29,637 nt of DNA from an uncultured Collinsella sp. (GTDB lineage: Bacteria > Actinomycetota > Coriobacteriia > Coriobacteriales > Coriobacteriaceae): the NCBI GenBank assembly GCA_934646865.1, contig CAKUEU010000016.1, positions 1 to 29,637 of the forward strand, written 5' to 3'. Of this stretch, positions 16,653-26,885 are shown piece after piece. Below the pieces are notes generated by a model. That model saw nothing but the letters and a program-made list of their open reading frames with translations. It was not told where the DNA came from and made no database searches. Position 1 is the first letter of the stretch, and each line of letters begins with the position of its first letter. A program made the position numbers and the translations under genes.

Positions 16653-18197
16653 ATGAGGGACCTGGGAGACACAACCGCATACTTGCGCCGGGGCATACGG
16701 GAGATTCTGTGCCTGGCGCTTTTCTTTTTCACGTTTTTGGCCGGCGAGTACTTCTTTGACGTACGCGTGGCCGAGTTTGTGCCAGCGAACGAGGTTGTTA
16801 TCTACGAGAGTATCGTCGTCGGCGCGAGCGTGATTGGCTATTTTGTGCGTCCTCTTCTGTACTATCGCCGTCCCCAGGCAATCGATGCAACGAGCGATAT
16901 GACGGGCGTGCTGCTGGTGTCGGCATTGCTGCTGCTGATTATGGCGGCGCAGTTTCAGGTCGTGATTGCGGGCGGCTTGGTGGCGTGCTGCGCTCTGGGC
17001 TACTGCGGATCGACCGCCCATGCCAATCTGGCGCGGCGTTTTGCGCAGACGCCTTGTCTGGCACGTGCCGTGGCGGTTTCTTATGCTGCGGGCATTTTGG
17101 TACAGGTGCTCAACCATATGGTGATGCCTGCGGGCATTCCTCAACAGTTTGTCCTTATCGCCTGTGCGATTGCGCTGGTTGGGCTGCTTCACGGTACCCG
17201 CCGAGCTAAATTGCGCGATGAGTCTGCGCCCGAGTTCGAAGTCGAGATTGCCGAGCTATCGGTCGATGCGTCGGAGCATGGCGCCAAGTGGCGCGATAAT
17301 CCCGAGGCAAAGGCGGCCTTCCAAGGTGCCGTAGTGCGCTTGACGGTGGCGACCGCCTGTCTTACCGGCGTATTCGCGGCTCTCAACGCCGGTCTTACGA
17401 CCTCGCATGCCGCCGGCGCCATCGATCTAGGTGACTGGCCGCGCTTGCTGCTGGTCGTGAGCGCGCTTGCCGCCGGCGCCCTGTATGACCTGCGAGGACG
17501 CTCGTATATGAATATCATCATGACGTGCGCCGCCATGTTGTCCACGCTCTCGTTCTTCGTGCTTATCACCGATGGCAACGGCGGTAATGCGCTCGCCGCC
17601 ACGATTATCTTTTACCTGGGCACGGGCTTTTTCGTGGTGTTCTTCACCGCGAAGTTCGCCGCGATTTCGATGTATGCGCGCTGGTCGTATTTGTGGCCGT
17701 GCATGGGCCGCGTCATCAACAACATTTGCTCAATGCTTGTGACGGCTCCGGCGGTGGCGATCATCTCGAGTCAAAACGTGCTGATGGCGGTGGGCGTCGT
17801 ACTCGTGCTGTTTGTCGGCATTGCGATTTCGCTGCTGGGGCAGTTTGGACAAGGCGTTGAGGACGAAGCGGATCACAGAGGCCTGGCGTTTGCCACCGAC
17901 GATCTTGGCGTGGGCCGTGCGCCCGATCAGGCCGACGCGGTGCCCTTGGAGGCTCCGGAGCTTTCGTTTGACGATCGACTCGATGGCTTCGTTACCGCCT
18001 TTGGGCTCACCAAGCGCGAGCGCGATGTGCTGGAGGCGTTGGTCGTTTCGGACGACAGCGTGCAGGACGTGGCGGCGGCGCTCTTCCTCTCGCGTTCTAC
18101 GCTCTACCGCCACATCGCCTCGATCAACAAAAAGACCGGTGCCGCCTCGCGCGTGGCCCTCATCAACTTCTTCTGGTCCTGGACGCCCCAAGACTAG
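16653..18197 (+). CDS. Membrane-integrated LuxR-type regulator (MFS-like sensor plus HTH)
   Basis: 514 residues. The first ~410 are hydrophobic with about twelve predicted TM segments and a charged cytoplasmic stretch in the middle (around residues 190-225), an MFS-like layout. A linker of ~55 residues leads to a LuxR/GerE helix-turn-helix (FGLTKRERDVLEALVVSDDS, then DVAAALFLSRSTLYRHIASI). So sensor and DNA-binding output are one polypeptide that would act from the membrane without a kinase; this architecture is abundant in Coriobacteriia (Eggerthella, Slackia, Collinsella). ATG 16653 follows a GGGTGGGGG purine tract; the in-frame ATG 16617 lacks one. Ligand and targets unknown; the flanking genes do not settle it. 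A terminator-like repeat follows immediately. Confidence 0.88.
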   Translation: MRDLGDTTAYLRRGIREILCLALFFFTFLAGEYFFDVRVAEFVPANEVVIYESIVVGASVIGYFVRPLLYYRRPQAIDATSDMTGVLLVSALLLLIMAAQFQVVIAGGLVACCALGYCGSTAHANLARRFAQTPCLARAVAVSYAAGILVQVLNHMVMPAGIPQQFVLIACAIALVGLLHGTRRAKLRDESAPEFEVEIAELSVDASEHGAKWRDNPEAKAAFQGAVVRLTVATACLTGVFAALNAGLTTSHAAGAIDLGDWPRLLLVVSALAAGALYDLRGRSYMNIIMTCAAMLSTLSFFVLITDGNGGNALAATIIFYLGTGFFVVFFTAKFAAISMYARWSYLWPCMGRVINNICSMLVTAPAVAIISSQNVLMAVGVVLVLFVGIAISLLGQFGQGVEDEADHRGLAFATDDLGVGRAPDQADAVPLEAPELSFDDRLDGFVTAFGLTKRERDVLEALVVSDDSVQDVAAALFLSRSTLYRHIASINKKTGAASRVALINFFWSWTPQD

Positions 18198-18199
18198 CC

Positions 18200-18240
18200 A
18201 ACCACCACAAAGGGGACAGGCACCTTTGTGGTGGTTTTTA
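18200..18240 (+). terminator. CCACCACAAAGG-type repeat acting as terminator, copy 1
   Basis: AACCACCACAAAGG (18200-18213) pairs perfectly with CCTTTGTGGTGGTT (18223-18236) around a GGGACAGGCA-type loop and runs into TTTTTA. It starts within three bases of the LuxR stop codon. It is nearly identical to the element at 21934-21976. Confidence 0.85.
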
Positions 18241-18341
18241 CCTGCGAAAATGTGAATATGAGACATTTGTCACCTGCCGTTTTGGCGCTCAAAGGCATAT
18301 GAATGTGATGTTGAGCGAAGCAGAACGGAAGGGGTGCACCT

Positions 18342-18794
18342 ATGGCGTCTCGGGGTTGCGCGTCTAATAAAATTGCGGGTGCGCTTATCGCCGTGGTTGT
18401 TGTTGCCGCGGCAGTGACACTCATGCGAGCTTACGGCGCCGGCGCCCATGGCGCTCAGGGAAAGACTGCCGCACAAGCATCGCTCAATGATTGTGCCGCT
18501 GCTCCGGTGGCGGTCAAGCTTATCGAGGACGGAGAGGCACGGACGGTCTATGAGACCGACGATGCCGAGCTGGTCGCATCGACCTTTGCCGCGCTCGACG
18601 GCTGCATCGTGGGAGATGAGGTGGATGAGCGGATGAGCGACGCCGGTTGTACGCTCGTTTTTGTCTATGCGGACGGCTCGGAGCGATCGGTGGAGCTCGA
18701 GGGCAAGAATATCGTGCTCGACAAGACGGTATATCGCCTCGACGGTGCCGAGGAACTGTGGCGACAGCTTGCCGCCATCAAGAACAGCCAATGA
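18342..18794 (+). CDS. Small membrane-anchored or exported protein of unknown function
   Basis: 150 residues. One hydrophobic N-terminal helix (IAGALIAVVVVAAAVTLM) should anchor it with the rest outside. The remainder is a compact alpha/beta stretch: VAVKLIEDGEARTVYETDD, an acidic middle, and VFVYADGSERSVELEGKNIV, a run of strands. GGAAGGGG lies before ATG 18342. The next gene begins 17 nt after its stop, so it heads a probable four-gene operon ending at the terminator 21934-21976. I do not recognise the family. Confidence 0.7.
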   Translation: MASRGCASNKIAGALIAVVVVAAAVTLMRAYGAGAHGAQGKTAAQASLNDCAAAPVAVKLIEDGEARTVYETDDAELVASTFAALDGCIVGDEVDERMSDAGCTLVFVYADGSERSVELEGKNIVLDKTVYRLDGAEELWRQLAAIKNSQ

Positions 18795-18811
18795 AATGAG
18801 GGATGTACGGG

Positions 18812-20374
18812 ATGAGTGACTTGAGATTCTGCCCGGCATGCGGGGCGCAACTGCCTCGGGTTGCCGGTGTGCCGGTGCGGTTTTGCCCGGGTTGCGGCGT
18901 CCGGCTCGAGGGCGTTGCATGCGGCCCGGATGCCACGGGGTCTGTGGATGATGCGGCTGACGATGATAGCGCGGGTGAAGGTTGCGAGCCGAGCGTGGCC
19001 GTGCCGGCAGATGTGCCAACGCGGAGTGCCGAGGCCGCGTCACCGTCTGGCAGCACAGCCTCGGCGGGTGCTCCCCGCGTCGGCGACCTCGAGCTCCATA
19101 CCGCATGCGATGTTTCTGGCGGTCAGGCACTCGCGCAGGTGGCATTGCCGCGGGATTGGCGTATCGAAGAGGCACATCTTGAGCGTAGCGGTAGCTTCGA
19201 CTGCCCGATTTCGGTTGGCGTGACGGCGGCGGGCCCCGCGGGCGAGCGGATTGTGTACCGCTCCGAGCTCTGCTACGTGGATGCGGGCGCCGTTGCCAAG
19301 CGTATTCCCACGCAAACCGAGCGCAAGGCGTTTGTGCACGTGGAGACAGCGTGCGACGAGCTGGCCCAGGCCTGTGCGGCACAGCTGGGCGCGCGGGCGG
19401 AGGTTGTGGCCGAGCAGCCGTACCCGTCGAGCGCGGCGGTCGATATCGAGCACGAGCGTGCCCGCGTAAAGCGCGAGGCGGCAAACGATTTTGCGATCCA
19501 GGGCTTTACGATGGAGCCGAGCGATGTGATCTATGAGTGCCGCATGCGTAGATATCGGCTTGCGGGCGCCCCAGTACCCACCGAGCTTGCGGTGGCTGCC
19601 AAAGTCGAGGGCTATGTGGCCTCGATTGGCGGAATCGCGGGCTCTATGGGTAAAGGCATTGCCGCCGGGGCCGAGGCGCTGCTGGGCGCGGGCCTTTCGA
19701 GCGGGCTCATCGGCGGCGTTCTGGGCAAGCGACTGCGCGAGCGCCAGGCGGCTGCGGCGGCGGGGCAGGGTGTCGCGCAGGAGCAGGCCTCGGATCAGGG
19801 CGATTGCCCAGACGAGGCGCCGTTCAAGCTGGGAGCGGCCGACCTGTTGCAGTGGCGTATCAGGGACAGCTTCTGCTTGGTTGCGCCAGAGGGCCGTCTG
19901 GACGAGGCGGCCTCTACGGCGCTCGCCTCAATGGCATCGACCCTGCGGCTCAACCCGGAGCTTGCGCGCGAGGCATGCGCTCAAAAGCAGCAAATGGTGC
20001 TTGAGCAGCGCCAACGTACGCAGATGAATATCGCCCAGCAGCAACAGCAGTTTGCAGCCTGGCAGCAGATGCATGCTTCGCAGCAGGCGGCGTTCGACAG
20101 CTACCAGCAGGCATGGTTCGACCGCAGCGATCGTCAGCACGCCGCGAACATGGCAGCCAGTGCGGCCAATTTCTCCAGCGCAGGTGTGGGAACGGGCGCG
20201 GCCTCGTATTCCGATGCCATTCGCGGAGTCAATCATTACACCAGGCCCGACGGCACCGATGTCGAGGTTTCGGTGATGGCGGACCAAGCTTGGGTGAACG
20301 GCTCGGGCGATGTGATCGGCACGCGCGATGGCTTTGAGCCCGGTTTTGGCTGGACGGAACTGCCCCGTCAATAG
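18812..20374 (+). CDS. Zinc-ribbon protein with Gly/Ala helix and Gln-rich coiled region (unknown function)
   Basis: 520 residues from ATG 18812 (GAGGG nine bases upstream; ATG 18803 abuts it). The N-terminus is a double-Cys zinc ribbon (FCPACGAQLP, FCPGCGVRLEG), then an Asp/Ala/Ser-rich disordered linker, a folded middle (about 95-250), and a glycine/alanine-rich helix (GIAGSMGKGIAAGAEALLGA, about 270-300) like those that insert in or lie on membranes. Residues about 385-450 are Gln-rich and helical. The last ~55 residues (VEVSVMADQAWVNGSGDVIG onward) form a small aromatic-rich domain. Its design (zinc ribbon plus low-complexity plus envelope neighbours) echoes the 6192-9566 operon, but I see no homology to name. 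The following lipoprotein genes are on the same strand. Confidence 0.7.
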   Translation: MSDLRFCPACGAQLPRVAGVPVRFCPGCGVRLEGVACGPDATGSVDDAADDDSAGEGCEPSVAVPADVPTRSAEAASPSGSTASAGAPRVGDLELHTACDVSGGQALAQVALPRDWRIEEAHLERSGSFDCPISVGVTAAGPAGERIVYRSELCYVDAGAVAKRIPTQTERKAFVHVETACDELAQACAAQLGARAEVVAEQPYPSSAAVDIEHERARVKREAANDFAIQGFTMEPSDVIYECRMRRYRLAGAPVPTELAVAAKVEGYVASIGGIAGSMGKGIAAGAEALLGAGLSSGLIGGVLGKRLRERQAAAAAGQGVAQEQASDQGDCPDEAPFKLGAADLLQWRIRDSFCLVAPEGRLDEAASTALASMASTLRLNPELAREACAQKQQMVLEQRQRTQMNIAQQQQQFAAWQQMHASQQAAFDSYQQAWFDRSDRQHAANMAASAANFSSAGVGTGAASYSDAIRGVNHYTRPDGTDVEVSVMADQAWVNGSGDVIGTRDGFEPGFGWTELPRQ

Positions 20375-20449
20375 CGTGAGCGGGCTATGTCTGAATCGAT
20401 GCCGGGCGTGTTTCTCGGCATTGTGATAAAGAACGGGAAAGGAACAACG

Positions 20450-21205
20450 ATGAGGGAGACGGTACTTTCGCGCACGGCGTTTGTCGCGGCGGCGGGAACG
20501 GCGCTGCTGACGCTTGCGGGGTGCGGTGGACAGCAGGCGCAGGATACGACGGGTTTTAACGACGACCGCCCGGTAAAGGACAAGATGGACGCGGGCTCGT
20601 CATCGGGCGATTCCGGTGATGCGGGCGGCAGCTCGGGTGCGGACGGCGGCTCGACGGATGCGTTTGATACGTGGTCGGATGACTGCTGGGATGCGCACCG
20701 CAACATCAGCATCGCGGCATTGCTCGAGCTTAAGGGCTGGCAGTTGCAGGAATTTGCGTCGCAACAGGGCTATACCTGGCAAGATGCGCTCGAGATGTAC
20801 GAGAACGAGGCAGGCCGCGTACTCAGCGTCTGCAATATCAGCAAGGACGGCGCAACCGAATGGCTTGGTGAGGACGAAATCGGAAAGCTCGACAAGGGCG
20901 GAACCGGGAGCACCGTGATGTTTACGCTGCAACTTGCGGGCTATTCGAGCTGCGAGGACGTTATCGCGGGCTTTTCGGTGCCGGTCGAGGATCGGGTACA
21001 GATCACCTCGGGCTCGTGGATCGCGTGCGTTTACGGTTCCAACATGGCGCGTCACGTTGCCATGGTGAGCCCGATGGAAAATGGCGACTATCGCCTGGAC
21101 CTCATTACCGAGGAGGCTATCAAGACCGGCACGTTTACCCAGGGCGGCGGTGCCCCCACGATTGACGAATTTTGGCAGGAGAAGACCGGGCGCGCGCTCG
21201 GCTAA
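20450..21205 (+). CDS. Lipoprotein of unknown function, paralogue of the next gene
   Basis: 251 residues from ATG 20450, with AAAGGA eight bases upstream; an upstream ATG at 20387 would put an implausible tail before the signal peptide. Signal peptide LSRTAFVAAAGTALLTLAGC with lipidated Cys25, then a Ser/Gly/Asp linker to about residue 75. The C-terminal domain (NISIAALLELKGWQLQEF to the end) closes with EEAIKTGTFTQGG...TIDEFW, a pattern repeated as NEAFIRTGYLSGG...DIDELW in the next gene. The signal peptide resembles a Tat sequence (SRxxF) but has only one Arg. Likely on the cell surface; ligand unknown. Confidence 0.75.
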   Translation: MRETVLSRTAFVAAAGTALLTLAGCGGQQAQDTTGFNDDRPVKDKMDAGSSSGDSGDAGGSSGADGGSTDAFDTWSDDCWDAHRNISIAALLELKGWQLQEFASQQGYTWQDALEMYENEAGRVLSVCNISKDGATEWLGEDEIGKLDKGGTGSTVMFTLQLAGYSSCEDVIAGFSVPVEDRVQITSGSWIACVYGSNMARHVAMVSPMENGDYRLDLITEEAIKTGTFTQGGGAPTIDEFWQEKTGRALG

Positions 21206-21243
21206 GCGCGACGCGGCCAATATCATAGCGAGGGATGAACATG

Positions 21244-21927
21244 ATGAATGAGATGACGATGAGCCGCGCGGCCTTTGTGGCGGGCGCGGGCGCGGCGGCT
21301 TGCGCGCTGGCTGGCTGCTCGGGCGCTACGGGCGGCGCGGGCGGCGCCAAGGCGGCGAGCACGGCGGACGCCGCCTGCGTGGACGACAATGCCAACGTGA
21401 CGGTCTATGCCGCAATCAACCTGGGTGGTGCCGATCTGGTGCGCCTGCTCAAACATCAAAATTATGAGTGGCAAGGCGAGAACGTGGGCTACGGCGCCGC
21501 CGATGACGCGGGATTTTTCGCCTTTACCTTTTCCAAGGTTTCGGACGATGTGGACGAACTTGCAAATAGCGCGATACCGCTTTCGGAGTCCGAGTACGAG
21601 GAGCTTGAACCGGGCGGTGGAGACGAAAACGTCGCGATTCTACTCTCGGTAGGCGGCTATACGAAGGGCGAACGGGCACTCATCGGTGCGATTGGCGACG
21701 CAGCGATGGTGCAGGAGAAATGCACGATTGACGATGCTTTGTATTGGCTGGTCAAAGCGCTTGACGGCCACCGTTACGTGATTATGGCCGACGACACCGA
21801 AGACGATGGCGACAGCGCTCATGACATCTATATCTACAACGAGGCTTTTATTCGCACCGGCTACCTGAGCGGCGGCGACCAAATCGATATCGATGAGCTC
21901 TGGAGCCGCCTGGCCAACGCCTCATAG
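21244..21927 (+). CDS. Lipoprotein of unknown function, paralogue of the preceding gene
   Basis: 227 residues from ATG 21244. In-frame ATGs at 21235, 21241 and 21244 compete; 21244 has AGGG nine bases upstream and puts the lipobox cysteine (ALAGC) at position 25, exactly as in the preceding gene. Signal peptide MSRAAFVAGAGAAACALAGC. After a short linker comes a domain built like the neighbour's: NVTVYAAINLGGADLVRLL, acidic segments, then NEAFIRTGYLSGG and IDELW. Overall similarity is low but the order of motifs agrees, so this is an old tandem duplication. A strong terminator follows its stop by 6 nt. Confidence 0.75.
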   Translation: MNEMTMSRAAFVAGAGAAACALAGCSGATGGAGGAKAASTADAACVDDNANVTVYAAINLGGADLVRLLKHQNYEWQGENVGYGAADDAGFFAFTFSKVSDDVDELANSAIPLSESEYEELEPGGGDENVAILLSVGGYTKGERALIGAIGDAAMVQEKCTIDDALYWLVKALDGHRYVIMADDTEDDGDSAHDIYIYNEAFIRTGYLSGGDQIDIDELWSRLANAS

Positions 21928-21933
21928 CGCACC

Positions 21934-21976
21934 AAAACCACCACAAAGGTGACAGGCACCTTTGTGGTGGTTTTTG
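21934..21976 (+). terminator. CCACCACAAAGG-type repeat acting as terminator, copy 2
   Basis: An 18-bp perfect stem (AAAACCACCACAAAGGTG at 21934-21951 with 21957-21974), loop ACAGG, then a T run (21971-21975). It ends the 18342-21927 gene group. Flanking bases up to TTTTTxCCxG are also shared with 18200-18240. Confidence 0.9.
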
Positions 21977-22065
21977 CCGGTTGCAGACTCGGCAAAGCGC
22001 GCCCGCATCGACGTCCTGCCTGCGCTAAACTGGAGGGCACGTACGCGATTACGAGAGGAGCCCGC

Positions 22066-22749
22066 ATGGAGGCTTACAAACAAGAGTTCATCAAGTTTAT
22101 GGTCGAGTCCGACGTTCTTAAGTTCGGCAGCTTTACGCTCAAGAGCGGCCGTCAGTCCCCGTTCTTTATGAACGCCGGCGCCTACGTGACGGGCTATCAG
22201 CTCAAGAAGCTGGGCGAGTATTATGCCCAGGCCATTCACGATAACTTTGGTGACGACTTTGACGTGCTGTTCGGGCCGGCCTACAAGGGCATTCCCCTGG
22301 CCGTCGTGACCGCGATTGCCTACCACGAGCTGTACGGCAAGGAGGTCAAGTACTGCTGCGACCGCAAGGAGGCCAAGGACCACGGTGCCGACAAGGGTAA
22401 CCTGCTGGGCTACGAGCCCCAGGACGGCGACCGCGTGATCATGGTCGAGGACGTCACCACCAGTGGTAAGTCCATCGACGAGACCTATCCCAAGGTCAAG
22501 GCGGCTGCCGATGTCGAGATTAAGGGTCTGATCGTGTCCCTCAACCGCATGGAGGTCGGCAAGGGTGGCGTGACCACCGCGCAGAAGGAGATCGAGGCCA
22601 AGTACGGTTTCCCCGTCGCGAGCATCGTCTCCATGGCCGAGGTCGTCGAGACTCTCTACAACCACGAGATCGACGGCAAGGTCGTCATCGACGACGAGCT
22701 CAAGACCGCCATCGACGCCTACTACGAGCAGTACGGAGCCCGTGAATAG
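22066..22749 (+). CDS. pyrE: Orotate phosphoribosyltransferase
   Basis: Joins orotate and PRPP to orotidine 5'-phosphate in de novo pyrimidine synthesis. 227 residues. The PRPP-binding motif VIMVEDVTTSGKS (residues 124-136) is clear, and the flexible catalytic loop shows DRKEAKDHG (about 99-107). LKSGRQSPFFMNAG (25-38) matches the orotate-binding N-terminus, and the FGPAYKGIPLA strand (69-79) is typical of the family. ATG 22066 has GAGAGGAG before it. No other pyr gene is adjacent, so pyrE stands alone between two repeat-rich gaps. The structured RNA element at 22749-22916 starts on the last base of its TAG stop. Confidence 0.96.
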   Translation: MEAYKQEFIKFMVESDVLKFGSFTLKSGRQSPFFMNAGAYVTGYQLKKLGEYYAQAIHDNFGDDFDVLFGPAYKGIPLAVVTAIAYHELYGKEVKYCCDRKEAKDHGADKGNLLGYEPQDGDRVIMVEDVTTSGKSIDETYPKVKAAADVEIKGLIVSLNRMEVGKGGVTTAQKEIEAKYGFPVASIVSMAEVVETLYNHEIDGKVVIDDELKTAIDAYYEQYGARE

Positions 22750-22916
22750 TTACGCGGTTTTACCAAACCGCGTAACGGCTCGACGCTGCGCGGGCCGCAT
22801 TTGGACAATCTGACGTTCAACTTCAAGGGCGCGACCAGAAGGTCAGCGCCCTTTCGTTTCACGTCACCTTGCCTCAAATGCGACCCGCTCGCTGCCGTTG
22901 CCAAATCATCGGCGTT
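22749..22916 (+). ncRNA. Structured 3'-UTR RNA element, copy 1 (after pyrE)
   Basis: Hairpin I: 12 perfect pairs, arms 22749-22760 and 22765-22776, loop TACC. Box GACGCTGCG at 22782-22790. Long helix II: 22792-22803 with 22875-22886, one mismatch. Inside it CAA faces TTG across an internal loop, helix III is TGACGT (22811-22816) with ACGTCA (22861-22866), and hairpin IV is AAGGGCGC+GACC, loop AGAA, GGTC, a bulged A, GCGCCCTT (22825-22853). The tail GCTCGCTGCCGTTGCCA and CATCGGCGTTGC is shared with copy 3. Two other copies keep this fold with different stem sequences. The element opens the 443-bp gene-free gap that ends at 23192, together with the inverted repeats at 22980 and 23090. Confidence 0.75.
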
Positions 22917-22979
22917 GCTTTGGTCGGCACTTGGGGACGCTCCTTTTCTGCCGGCAGTTTGGGACACTCCTTGCACCAG

Positions 22980-23019
22980 ATTCTAATAACGAGTTTAAGG
23001 CGCAAATGGTTATTAGAAT
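22980..23019. repeat. ATTCTAATAAC inverted repeat
   Basis: ATTCTAATAAC (22980-22990) and GTTATTAGAAT (23009-23019) are exact complements, 18 nt apart. The DNA is AT-rich for this genome. Upstream (22931-22975) two GGGACRCTCC motifs are visible, which look like degraded REP-type repeats. An operator or small terminator is possible; no gene starts nearby on the plus strand. Confidence 0.5.
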
Positions 23020-23089
23020 TGATATGAACAGTCTAACGACGAAAAGTCGCGCTTACAGAAGTTGCGGGGAATGGAGGAAAACGTACCAT

Positions 23090-23166
23090 CCAGAATGAGC
23101 GTGGATAATCTCCCGTTTTTGGCCCCCACGCGGGCTCAAAGTGGGAGATTATCCACTCTCGTTAGA
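23090..23166. repeat. GTGGATAATCTCCC palindromic repeat
   Basis: Perfect 14-nt arms GTGGATAATCTCCC (23101-23114) and GGGAGATTATCCAC (23142-23155), with imperfect extension outward (ATGAGC versus TCTCGTT). The centre holds GGCCCCCACGCGGGCTC, able to form a small inner stem. A second partial match, AAAATCCACGCTCG (23177-23190), lies right after it, just before the 3' end of the RpiR gene. The design (long outer arms, small GC inner stem) matches the GTTGCGGTG repeats, though the sequence differs. Confidence 0.7.
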
Positions 23167-23192
23167 TAAGTGTCCGAAAATCCACGCTCGTT

Positions 23193-25685
<2,493 letters not shown>

Positions 25686-25686
<1 letters not shown>

Positions 25687-25842
25687 GTTCCGGCGTTCTA
25701 CCGAACGCCGGACCGGTCGACGCTGCGAAGCCATCTGGCGGGCAATCTGCCGTTCAGCTTCGACGGCATGGGCAAAAGCCCTATGCCGTCTCGCTTCACG
25801 GCACCTTGCCTCGCCAGCTGGCTTCTCGCTGACGTTGGTTCA
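25686..25842 (+). ncRNA. Structured 3'-UTR RNA element, copy 2 (after GH1)
   Basis: Hairpin I: TCCGGCGTTC (25689-25698) with GAACGCCGGA (25703-25712), loop TACC, starting at the GH1 stop. Box GACGCTGCG at 25719-25727. Helix II: 25728-25740 with 25812-25824, one mismatch, a sequence unrelated to copy 1. CAA faces TTG; helix III is TGCCGT (25748-25753) with ACGGCA (25798-25803); hairpin IV is GACGGCAT+GGGC, loop AAAA, GCCC, one bulged T, ATGCCGTC (25762-25790). The linker CTTCACGGCACCTTGCCTC is nearly identical to copy 1. After it only CTCGCTGACGTTG of the tail is kept. Confidence 0.75.
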
Positions 25843-25900
25843 ACCTGCGGTGCCGCCGCCGTTGTAACGTCCCGCCCCTTGACCCAGAAAGGGCCGCTCT

Positions 25901-26746
25901 ATGTCCTCCCGTAAAATCTTGTTCCTCGATGTCGATGGTACGATCACCGACTACGAGAACAATATTCCGGCGTCCTGCGTGGCTGCTATCCAGGCGGCGC
26001 GCGCCAACGGTCATCTGGCCTATATGTGCACGGGCCGCAGCAAGGCCGAGGTGCCGCCCGAGCTTGAGGCCATCGGCTTCGACGGCATGATCGGCGGTAA
26101 CGGCTCCTATGTCGAGTCGGCGGGCGAGGTGGTCATGCACCAGCTCATTACCGCCGACCAGTGCCGTCACATCGTCGACTGGCTGCACGGCCGCGGCCTC
26201 GAGTTTTATCTTGAGAGCAACAACGGCCTGTTCGCGAGCGAGAACTTCCGCGAAGCCGCACGTCCAGTGCTGCAGACCTATATGGGTCGCAAGGGCGTGG
26301 AAGGCGCCGATGCGCTCGAGACCGACGACGTCATGCACGGCATGGTCTACGGCGCGCCGCTCTACCGCGATGACCTCAACAAGGTGAGCTTCATCCTGTC
26401 GAGCTATCAAGATCATCTGGATAGTATCGAGGAGTTCCCCGATCTTGAGTGCCACACCTGGGGCGGCGCCGGCGAGACGGCGCTCTTTGGCGACATGGGC
26501 GTGCGCGGCATTACCAAGGCCCACGCCGTCAACACGCTGCTCGAGCACCTAGGCGCCGACCGTGCCGATACCGTGGCCTTCGGCGATGCCAAGATTGACA
26601 TTCCCATGTTCGAGGCGTGCGCCACCAGCGTGGCCATGGGGTCGGGCGGCGACGAGTGCAAGGCCGCGGCCGACTATGTGACCACCGATGTCGACGACGA
26701 TGGCATCTGGAACGCCTTTGTGCACCTGGGGCTCATCGAAGGATAA
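25901..26746 (+). CDS. HAD-superfamily phosphatase, Cof type
   Basis: 281 residues. Motif I FLDVDGTITDYE supplies the nucleophile Asp10 and acid Asp12; motif II is MCTGRS (Thr44); motif III Lys206 in GITKAHAV; motif IV FGDAKIDIPMFE (Asp229, Asp233) binds Mg. The cap region (about 80-190) is of the C2 type found in Cof/YbiV sugar phosphatases. Such enzymes dephosphorylate sugar phosphates or FMN-like molecules. Between a GH1 gene and a PTS EIIA gene, release of phosphate from a sugar phosphate is a reasonable guess. AGAAAGG precedes ATG 25901. It has its own gap upstream containing RNA element copy 2. Confidence 0.9.
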   Translation: MSSRKILFLDVDGTITDYENNIPASCVAAIQAARANGHLAYMCTGRSKAEVPPELEAIGFDGMIGGNGSYVESAGEVVMHQLITADQCRHIVDWLHGRGLEFYLESNNGLFASENFREAARPVLQTYMGRKGVEGADALETDDVMHGMVYGAPLYRDDLNKVSFILSSYQDHLDSIEEFPDLECHTWGGAGETALFGDMGVRGITKAHAVNTLLEHLGADRADTVAFGDAKIDIPMFEACATSVAMGSGGDECKAAADYVTTDVDDDGIWNAFVHLGLIEG

Positions 26747-26807
26747 TCGACAAAACGGGTATCGATGGACAAAGACGTCAGCGGGGTTCTCGATTCGACT
26801 CTCCGCC

Positions 26808-26836
26808 TTAGTTTTTGGTCCAATTGGCACTATAAT
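26808..26836 (+). promoter_or_regulatory. Candidate sigma-70 promoter for the PTS EIIA gene
   Basis: A consensus -10 TATAAT (26831-26836) lies 49 nt before the EIIA start, with a weak -35 TTAGTT (26808-26813) at 17-bp spacing. A perfect -10 is rare in this GC-rich DNA. TSS not known. Confidence 0.45.
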
Positions 26837-26885
26837 CACCATAGGCATGCGCACTACGTTGCGCTTAATCAAGAGGAGAAAACGT

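Noticed and set aside
20450..21310. Twin-arginine (Tat) signal peptides on the two lipoproteins.
   Set aside because: Only a single Arg precedes the hydrophobic core; Sec lipoprotein export is the simpler reading.
21977..22065. Riboswitch or PyrR attenuator in front of pyrE.
   Set aside because: The 89-nt gap has a ribosome-binding site but no anti-terminator pair or PyrR-type loop that I can see.
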